Below are positions 58,805 to 64,000 of a stretch of DNA of 64,000 nucleotides, piece by piece. Source of the stretch: Nocardioides sp. BGMRC 2183 (GTDB lineage: Bacteria; Actinomycetota; Actinomycetes; Propionibacteriales; Nocardioidaceae); the NCBI GenBank assembly GCA_008123405.1, contig VSSA01000016.1:35156-99155 (forward strand), given 5' to 3'. The notes below the pieces were generated by a model. That model was not told the DNA's origin. It ran no database searches and saw nothing but the letters and a program-made list of their open reading frames with translations. The first letter of the stretch is position 1, and every line of letters starts with the position of its first letter. The translations under genes and the position numbers were made by a program.

Positions 58805-58835
58805 AGACTAGGCAGTCCGATGCCCGCGTGGCATC
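58805..58835 (-). promoter_or_regulatory. Promoter and small palindrome before the two-component operon
   Basis: TAGTCT (minus, 58810-58805) and, 8 bases farther upstream, GATGCC-CGCGT-GGCATC (58819-58835). The palindrome would lie over the spacer and -35 region. Confidence 0.3.
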
Positions 58836-58935
58836 AACCGATTGGCTATCGAGGCGTCGCCGGTTGCCCGACGCGCGGCGGGTCCGGGCAGCGGCACGCT
58901 GGTCGGTATCGACCGTGCTGTGTCCTGGAGGTGTC

Positions 58936-60228
58936 ATGGTCCGCCCGTTCCGCTCCATCCGTCTGCTGCCCGCCGTTGCCGTGCTGTCGCTGGTCGCCTG
59001 CGGTGCGCCCGACGCCGACCGGGGAGACCCGTCTCCGACGCCGGCGGCGCCGTCGTCGGCGGATGCGGAGGCCGACTCCGAGGCGCCCACGACGACACCG
59101 CGGGACCGGGCTGCGCCCGACCAGGCCCGGCAGGACCGACTGGATCGGCGTCTGCGGGCCGCCGCCTGGGCTGACGACGTGCCGCGCGCGCGGCAGCTGG
59201 TCCGCCACGGGGCCGATGTGAACGCGGTCGACGAGACCCAGCAGTCGGCGTACCTGATCGCGACGAGTGAGGGCTATCTCGACCTGCTGCGACTGACGCT
59301 GGGCAACGGGGCCCGGATCAACGCCAAGGACAGCTGGAACGGCACCGGACTGATCCGGGCGGCCGAACGCGGCCACGCACTCGTGGTCGGTGCGCTGCTG
59401 CAGCGGCGGATCGACGCCGACCACGTCAACCGGATCGGCTATCAGGCGATCCACGAGGCGGTTTGGCTCGGGGAGGACACGCCGGCCTATGCGGCCACCG
59501 TCCGGGTGCTCGGCGCCGGGGGAGTCGAGTTGGTCCGGCGTTCGCCGAGCGCTGGTCTCACCCCGGTGGAGATGGCCCGCTCCCGCGGGTACACCGGACT
59601 GGAGAGGATCCTGGAGACCATGACCACCGCTGAGCGTCCTGCCGACCCCGACGCCGCGTTGTTGCGGGCTGCCGCGACCGGCGACGCCGACGCGGTCGCC
59701 GTCGCGCTGCGCGCGGGTGCCGACCTCGAGGCGCGCGACGAGCACGATCGCACCGCGCTCCTGCTGGCCGCGACCCACGACCACGTCGCGGCGGCCGACG
59801 TGCTGGTCGCACTGGGCGCCGACCCGGACGCCTTGGACGACCGGCACGACACCCCTTGGCTGGTCACCGGGGTCACCGGCAGCGTCGCGATGCTCGAGGC
59901 GCTGCTCCCGGCCGGCCCGGACCTCACCATCGTCAACCGATTCGGCGGACTCTCGCCGATCCCGGCCAGCGAACGCGGCCATGTGGAGTACGTGCGACGC
60001 GTGGCGAAGACCGATGTCGACCTCGATCACGTCAACGACCTCGGTTGGACCGCGCTGCTGGAGGCGGTGATCCTCGGCGACGGGGGCACGCGCCACCAGC
60101 AGGTGGTCCGGGCGCTGCTCGACGCCGGCGTGGACCGCACTATCGCCGACGCCGACGGCGTGACGCCGCTCGAGCACGCCCGGAGCCGTGGGTACGACGA
60201 GATCGCCGCGCTGCTCAGCACCGACTGA
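58936..60228 (+). CDS. Ankyrin-repeat lipoprotein
   Basis: A 430-residue surface lipoprotein. The signal peptide ends with lipobox LVAC at Cys22, followed by a Pro/Ser/Ala/Glu-rich linker (to about 65). Residues about 70-428 contain some ten ankyrin-like repeats, grouped in two blocks (72-220 and 240-425), with clear units such as GADLEARDEHDRTALLLAAT and GVDRTIADADGVTPLEHARS. Ankyrin repeats bind protein partners. ATG 58936 has GGAGG five bases upstream. No fused effector domain and no nearby partner (such as a catalase) are seen; the role is unknown. Confidence 0.88.
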   Translation: MVRPFRSIRLLPAVAVLSLVACGAPDADRGDPSPTPAAPSSADAEADSEAPTTTPRDRAAPDQARQDRLDRRLRAAAWADDVPRARQLVRHGADVNAVDETQQSAYLIATSEGYLDLLRLTLGNGARINAKDSWNGTGLIRAAERGHALVVGALLQRRIDADHVNRIGYQAIHEAVWLGEDTPAYAATVRVLGAGGVELVRRSPSAGLTPVEMARSRGYTGLERILETMTTAERPADPDAALLRAAATGDADAVAVALRAGADLEARDEHDRTALLLAATHDHVAAADVLVALGADPDALDDRHDTPWLVTGVTGSVAMLEALLPAGPDLTIVNRFGGLSPIPASERGHVEYVRRVAKTDVDLDHVNDLGWTALLEAVILGDGGTRHQQVVRALLDAGVDRTIADADGVTPLEHARSRGYDEIAALLSTD

Positions 60229-60241
60229 GCTCGGCCGGCCG

Positions 60242-60247
60242 TAGGGT
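60242..60247 (+). promoter_or_regulatory. -10 box of D-amino-acid oxidase-like gene (leaderless)
   Basis: TAGGGT exactly six bases before GTG 60254. The six bases are CGGAGG, so a ribosome-binding site adjacent to the start is also possible in a longer transcript. Confidence 0.4.
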
Positions 60248-60253
60248 CGGAGG

Positions 60254-61246
60254 GTGAACGTCGAAAGTCGGGTGTGCGTCGTCGGGGGCGGCGTGGTCGG
60301 ACTGAGTGTCGCCTTCGAGCTGGTGGACCGCGGAGCGTCGGTGACCGTGCTCGCCCGCGAGTCTGCTGCGGACGCGGTCTCCGGTGTCGCCGGTGGACTG
60401 TGGTTCCCCTACCGGGTCGAGGGCGCTACCGACGGCGACCGGCTGCTGGAGCGTTCGCTGCGTCGGTTCGAGGAGCTCGCCGGCGTGCCCGAGAGCGGTG
60501 TCGACCTCCGCGAGGGGCTGGTCCTGGAGCGGCACGAGGACACCGATCGCTCCTGGACCCACGTGGTGACCGAGCACGCAGAGGCCTCGGTGGACGGGCT
60601 GGCCACCGGCGTCACCGCGGCCATCCGGGCGCGGCTGCCGCTGGCCACGATGCCGGTCTACCTGGCCTGGCTCACCGAGCGGGTACGACGCGCCGGCGTC
60701 GAGCTGCGCCGCGCCGAGGTCGACTCCGTGCAGTCAGCCGCCGAGCAGACGGGCGCAGCCACGGTGGTGGTCGCCGCGGGTGCCGGCTCGGCCCGACTGC
60801 TCGGCGACGACGACTCGATGGTCCCGGTCCGCGGCCAGGTGGTGCTGCTGCGCAACCCCGGCTTGACCCGGTGGGTGGTCGACGACGATCACCCCGAGGG
60901 CGTCACCTATGTGTTGCCCCGCCGTCGTGACGTGGTCTGCGGCGGCACCGCCGACGTGGGTGCCACCGACGTCGGCTGGGACCGCGATGTCGAGCAGTCG
61001 ATCCTGCGGCGCGCCCGAGAGCTGGTCCCGGAGCTGGCCGGTGCCGAGGTGGTCGGTCGTGCGGTCGGACTGCGCCCGACCCGACCGAGGCTGCGGATCG
61101 AGGAGGTCACGCCCGGCGGCCCAGGTCCCCGTGTGATCGGCTGCTACGGCCATGGGGGTGCGGGGGTCACTCTGTCGTGGGGGAGCGCCGAGCGGGTGGC
61201 GGAGCTGTTCGACTGCGCAACGCGACGGCCGCCAGCCCGGTGGTGA
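60254..61246 (+). CDS. D-amino-acid oxidase-like FAD enzyme
   Basis: A 330-residue flavoprotein of the DAAO family. The dinucleotide-binding motif VVGGGVVGLSVAFEL is at residues 9-23. GVAGGLWFPYRVEG follows, then VVVAAGAGSARLLGDD, PVRGQVVLLRNPGLT and GLRPTRPRLRIEEV, with the family C-terminal HGGAGVTLSWGSAERVAELF. It would oxidise D-amino acids to keto acids, ammonia and peroxide. Related bacterial enzymes often act on D-Glu or cell-wall D-Ala. It overlaps the convergent YibE/F gene by 80 bases, an unusually long overlap. Confidence 0.9.
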   Translation: MNVESRVCVVGGGVVGLSVAFELVDRGASVTVLARESAADAVSGVAGGLWFPYRVEGATDGDRLLERSLRRFEELAGVPESGVDLREGLVLERHEDTDRSWTHVVTEHAEASVDGLATGVTAAIRARLPLATMPVYLAWLTERVRRAGVELRRAEVDSVQSAAEQTGAATVVVAAGAGSARLLGDDDSMVPVRGQVVLLRNPGLTRWVVDDDHPEGVTYVLPRRRDVVCGGTADVGATDVGWDRDVEQSILRRARELVPELAGAEVVGRAVGLRPTRPRLRIEEVTPGGPGPRVIGCYGHGGAGVTLSWGSAERVAELFDCATRRPPARW

Positions 61247-62339
61247 TCGGCACCGCCGCGATCAGCCCGATCGTCGCGACCACGCTGCGCACGATCTCCT
61301 GGGCGAGGTACTGGTCGGTGACCATCGATCCGAGCGAGTCGTTGCTGGCGATGGTGAGGACCAGGAGTGGCAGCGAGGCACCGGCGTAGGCCAGCACGAT
61401 CGTGTTCACCACCGACCCGATGTGGGAGCGTCCGATCCGGATCGCCGCCGCATAGACCTGCCGGGGTCGGTACTCCCGGTGGGCCTCGGCCAGCTCGGCG
61501 ACGGTGACCGCCTGGGTGACGGTGACGTCGTCCAGCACTCCCAGGGACCCGATGATGATCCCGGCGAGCAGCAGCCCGGCCATGTCGACGCCGTAACTGT
61601 TCTCCACTGAGGTCGAGATGTCGTCGGTGATGCCGGTCAGGTGGAGGCCGGCGGTGGCCGCCGCGGCGAGCAGGCCGGTCAGCACCAGGCTCGCCAACGT
61701 GCCGAGCACGGCCAGGGTGGTGGTCAGCGAGAACCCATGGGTCAGGTACAGCACCGACAGCACGATCGCCGATGAGCCGACGATGGCGACGACGACCGGC
61801 GACTCGCCGTCCAGGATGGCGGGCACCACGAAGAGGAGCAGCACCACGAAGGTGACCCCCAGCCCGACCAGCGCAGTCAACCCTCGCCAGCGCCCGAACG
61901 CGAGGATCGCGAGCACGAACGCGAGGACCAGCACCGCCAGGCCGAGGCCACGCTGGTGATCGACGATCCCGTACGTCGTCCCGCCTGGCGACTCGCTGAT
62001 CACCAGCACCACGTCGTCGCCCTCGGCGATGCGGGGGGCTCCGGAGCCGTTCGGCAACGGCGCCTCGACCTCCTCGCCGTCGTCGAGACGCACGGTGGCG
62101 CTGCCGCATCCGTTGACGTCGTCGGGCAGTTGCTCCGCACAGCGCTCCTGATCGATTGAGGTGACCGTGCCGGTCACCTCGTCCGCGGAGCTGATCGTGT
62201 CGTCACGGAAGTCCTGCGGCGGCCACATCCAGAGCACGGCGGCCAGGGTCACCAAGGCCACCGGGGCGATCACGAGCAGCGCGAGGCGGCGTACTGTCGC
62301 GGACTCCGGGCCCTGCTGCTTGTGGTGACCCGCGCCCAC
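61167..62339 (-). CDS. YibE/F family membrane protein
   Basis: A 390-residue protein. One membrane helix near residues 15-35 and a small external domain (about 36-125: GTVTSIDQERCAEQ, VVLVISESPGG) are followed by seven or so membrane helices that carry the YibE/F blocks GLTALVGLGVTFVVLLLFVVP, GVLDDVTVTQAVTVAELAEA and GSVVNTIVLAYAGASLPLLV. Transport function has been proposed for the family but is not proven. GTG 62339 is preceded by AAGGAGCGAG. A longer upstream reading to 63026 has no support. It overlaps the DAAO-like gene by 80 bases. Confidence 0.9.
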   Translation of the reverse strand: MGAGHHKQQGPESATVRRLALLVIAPVALVTLAAVLWMWPPQDFRDDTISSADEVTGTVTSIDQERCAEQLPDDVNGCGSATVRLDDGEEVEAPLPNGSGAPRIAEGDDVVLVISESPGGTTYGIVDHQRGLGLAVLVLAFVLAILAFGRWRGLTALVGLGVTFVVLLLFVVPAILDGESPVVVAIVGSSAIVLSVLYLTHGFSLTTTLAVLGTLASLVLTGLLAAAATAGLHLTGITDDISTSVENSYGVDMAGLLLAGIIIGSLGVLDDVTVTQAVTVAELAEAHREYRPRQVYAAAIRIGRSHIGSVVNTIVLAYAGASLPLLVLTIASNDSLGSMVTDQYLAQEIVRSVVATIGLIAAVPITTGLAAVALRSRTAPPPARRSPTTE

Positions 62340-62490
62340 CCTCGCTCCTTCTGCCGCTGCTGAGGCCACCAGCCTGCCACGCGTGAGGGCTCGACGGATC
62401 AGTACGTGCGCCCCGGCCGAGGACGCGCCATCATGTTCTTCCCGCGGCTGCACAGCGACGGGACCCTTCGTGTCGACGCCAGGAGGAACC

Positions 62491-63186
62491 GTGACCTCAG
62501 CCGATGTTCCCGCCGAGCCCCCCGCCGGCGGCCCCGGCGTCACCGTGGACGCTCCGGCGGAGAAGCCCGCCTCGACCACCGACTGGCGCGAGTTCGCCGC
62601 CGTCGTGCTGCTCGCCGTGACCGCCATCGTCACTGCCTGGACCGGCTTCCAGGCGAGCAAGTGGGGAGGGGCGATGTCGATCTCGTTCTCCCAGGCGTCC
62701 ACGGCGCGGATCGAGGCGTCGCGGTTGGAGGGGGTCGCCAACCGCAAGGTGGACGTGCAGGTGTCGCTGTTCGGGCAGTGGTTGGCGGCGTACCAGGCCG
62801 ATGACGAGCAGCTCGCCGACTTCCTGGTCGCACGGTTCCCCGAGCCGCTGGCCACGGCGTTCCCGGTGTGGGTCGAGTCGCGGCCGTTGAAGAACCCCGA
62901 CGCTCCTTCCACGCCGTTCGAGATGGAGGAGTTCGCGATCCCCGAGCTCGCAGCGGCGGCCGCTGCCGACGAGCGCGCCGACGCCAAGTACGACGAGGCG
63001 CTGCGCAACAACCAGCGCGGCGACAACTACACGGTGTTGACCGTCGCGTTCGCCACCATCCTGTTCTTCGGCGCGATGTCGGGCCGGATGCGCAACCCCC
63101 GGTCGCAGTGGGGGTTCATCATCGTGGGCGCGATCGGGTTCGTGATCTGCTCCGGGTTGCTGATCTTCTACCCGAAGCTCGTCTGA
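62491..63186 (+). CDS. Three-helix membrane protein, unknown function
   Basis: A 231-residue protein, family not named. A Pro/Ala-rich polar N-terminus (to about 32) is followed by a membrane helix (AAVVLLAVTAIVTAWTGFQ, 38-56), a predicted helical loop (57-170) rich in Ala and Glu (WGGAMSISFSQASTARIEAS, then ARFPEPLATAFPVWVESRPL), and two helices at the C-terminus (183-200 and 208-227). GTG 62491 has AGGAGG five bases upstream. It is divergent from YibE/F. The conserved tryptophan and WGG site in the loop may be functional. Nothing more can be said. Confidence 0.72.
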   Translation: MTSADVPAEPPAGGPGVTVDAPAEKPASTTDWREFAAVVLLAVTAIVTAWTGFQASKWGGAMSISFSQASTARIEASRLEGVANRKVDVQVSLFGQWLAAYQADDEQLADFLVARFPEPLATAFPVWVESRPLKNPDAPSTPFEMEEFAIPELAAAAAADERADAKYDEALRNNQRGDNYTVLTVAFATILFFGAMSGRMRNPRSQWGFIIVGAIGFVICSGLLIFYPKLV

Positions 63187-63279
63187 GGGGCGGGGCTCAC
63201 TGGTCCTGCACCAGCACGTTCGAGGCGCCGCGTGGCGGGGTCAGAGGCGCGATCGGCGGGAACGTGGTGTGGGGTCGGC

Positions 63280-63285
63280 TAGCCT
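63280..63285 (+). promoter_or_regulatory. -10 box of small membrane protein gene (leaderless)
   Basis: TAGCCT exactly six bases before GTG 63292. Confidence 0.45.
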
Positions 63286-63291
63286 CAGCAG

Positions 63292-63804
63292 GTGACCGCA
63301 ATCAGCGACCCCACTCCGCGTGGTTTCGCGGCCTGGTTGGCTCGGTCGAGCCCCGGTGGGCTGCTTTACGGCGTGATCGTGACCGCGGCGGTCCTGGTCG
63401 CGGCGGGTGGTCACGGCTCGTCGGTCCAACGTGTGGTGGTGACCTGGGCCTTCGTGCTCGGCACCTACTGGCTGACCCACGTCTATGTCCACGCCGCCGC
63501 TGCTCAGTTCCACGGTGACAGCCGCAACCTGCTGCACCGCTCGCTGAGCAGCGGCCGCGCCGAGATGAGTGTCCTCCTTGGCGGCCTGCCCGGGATGGCG
63601 GTCTTCCTGATAGCTGCCTTCACCGACGTCGACACGCTGACCGCCGAGCAGGCGGCGCTCTACGCCACGATCGTCTTGCTGGTGGTCGTCGGTTACCTCG
63701 GCGGACGCCTTGCGCGCCGCACCGTGTGGGCGTCGCTCGGTGAAGGCGTGGGCGCCGGGATGCTCGGCGTCATCATGGTGGCGGCCAAGACGCTGTTGCA
63801 CTGA
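63292..63804 (+). CDS. Small polytopic membrane protein
   Basis: A 170-residue protein with four hydrophobic segments (about 22-40, 47-68, 95-110, 122-140) and a last amphipathic segment. The loop YWLTHVYVHAAAAQFHGDSR (57-76) places three His residues near the end of the second helix, so metal binding is conceivable. No family recognised. GTG 63292 is supported by the TAGCCT box six bases upstream. It stands alone, 105 bases after the three-helix protein gene. Confidence 0.65.
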   Translation: MTAISDPTPRGFAAWLARSSPGGLLYGVIVTAAVLVAAGGHGSSVQRVVVTWAFVLGTYWLTHVYVHAAAAQFHGDSRNLLHRSLSSGRAEMSVLLGGLPGMAVFLIAAFTDVDTLTAEQAALYATIVLLVVVGYLGGRLARRTVWASLGEGVGAGMLGVIMVAAKTLLH

Positions 63805-63814
63805 TTCGTCGGCT

Positions 63815-63839
63815 GCCGCCCGCTCCCTCGCCGGGCGGC
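63815..63839. terminator. Hairpin between convergent genes
   Basis: GCCGCCCG (63815-63822) pairs with CGGGCGGC (63832-63839) around a nine-base loop, between the stop codons at 63804 and 63843. Bidirectional terminator is likely. Confidence 0.5.
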
Positions 63840-63840
63840 G

Positions 63841-64000
63841 TCAGGGGTCGGTGAGGTCCCAGGTTTGGTGGCCGTGGGTGTGGAAGTGCTGGTTGTGGGG
63901 GCTGGTCCAGAGGTAGTGCCCGGGTTGGCCGGTCAGGTCGAGGTGGGTGTAGGTCCAGCCGCCGGTGGTCTTGGCCCGGTGATGCTGTCGGCAGAGCGGG
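63841..64000 (-). CDS. HNH endonuclease (DUF222/13E12 type), C-terminal fragment
   Basis: Only the last 52 residues are in the window; the rest lies beyond the right edge. LCRQHHRAKTTGGWTYTH is the end of an HNH motif as found in DUF222 (13E12 repeat) proteins of actinobacteria. The tail ends FHTHGHQTWDLTDP. Such genes are numerous in these genomes and often lie on or near mobile segments. The 5' part must be inspected to know whether the gene is complete. Confidence 0.78.
   Translation of the reverse strand, partial: PLCRQHHRAKTTGGWTYTHLDLTGQPGHYLWTSPHNQHFHTHGHQTWDLTDP

Noticed and set aside
61167-63026. 619-codon frame containing the YibE/F protein
   Set aside because: The first 229 codons are antisense to the three-helix membrane gene; GTG 62339 has a good ribosome-binding site and begins the conserved part.
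1-64000. tRNA, rRNA, CRISPR array, prophage, IS transposase or replication origin
   Set aside because: Looked for cloverleaf patterns, regular spaced repeats, transposase or integrase motifs and DnaA-box clusters; none was found by eye.

Overview
High-GC (roughly 70%) actinobacterial chromosome, most like Nocardioides or another Nocardioidaceae. The evidence is the proteins themselves (SepH, DUF4192, DUF3068, DUF2613, an AftD-type arabinofuranosyltransferase, an ltp3/ltp4-type operon and the tail of a DUF222/HNH protein), frequent GTG starts, and many genes whose start codon lies 6-9 bases after a TAnnnT -10 box, as in leaderless actinobacterial transcripts. No tRNA, rRNA, CRISPR array, prophage or transposase gene was seen. 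No gap between genes exceeds about 300 bases; the longest, 194-432, is a divergent promoter region with nothing else recognisable.

Layout. 1-4.2 kb: N-terminus of an exported protein, a GNAT acetyltransferase, a hotdog thioesterase and polA. 4.2-19.3 kb: an envelope-glycan locus with an HHxxxDG acyltransferase-like protein, a UbiA-type decaprenyl-phosphate phosphoribosyltransferase, a methyltransferase, a giant AftD-like GT-C enzyme, two more polytopic GT-C-like proteins, a GT4 glycosyltransferase, a Wzx-like flippase, a DUF2613 peptide, a methyltransferase with a probable CTG start, and a DUF3068 protein. 19.3-23.7 kb: MoxR-DUF58-transglutaminase-like operon whose transglutaminase triad is lost. 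23.7-34 kb: methyltransferase, rpsA with a strong terminator, a secreted SGNH hydrolase, a 53-residue membrane peptide divergent from a GlxA-type regulator across a perfect palindrome, a secreted sugar-dehydrogenase-like protein, coaE and a group 2 sigma factor with a sigmaR/sigmaH-type promoter.

34-46.5 kb: ptrB, dinB, DUF4192, a GCS2-family ligase, an unknown protein, sepH, yaaA divergent from an RNB ribonuclease with overlapping -10 boxes, then cobU and cobT-cobS. Upstream of cobT lies a 163-bp fold-back element with perfect 22-bp terminal inverted repeats. 46.5-55.1 kb: a 2'-5' RNA ligase-like protein, a GrpB protein, and a seven-gene leftward operon (double DUF35 protein, two non-canonical thiolase-fold proteins, crotonase, thiolase, TetR, aldehyde dehydrogenase) resembling the Rv3521-ltp4-ltp3 block of mycobacterial steroid catabolism, with a palindromic operator over its promoter. 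55.2-64 kb: PPOX-fold protein, MFS transporter, NarL-type two-component pair, ankyrin lipoprotein, D-amino-acid oxidase-like enzyme, YibE/F protein, two membrane proteins and the end of an HNH endonuclease gene.

The genes form several functional units: envelope polymer assembly and export, a chaperone-like MoxR module, CoA-thioester catabolism under a TetR repressor, the last steps of cobalamin nucleotide-loop assembly, and translation and division housekeeping. Starts were chosen by combining homologous N-termini, ribosome-binding sites and -10 spacing.
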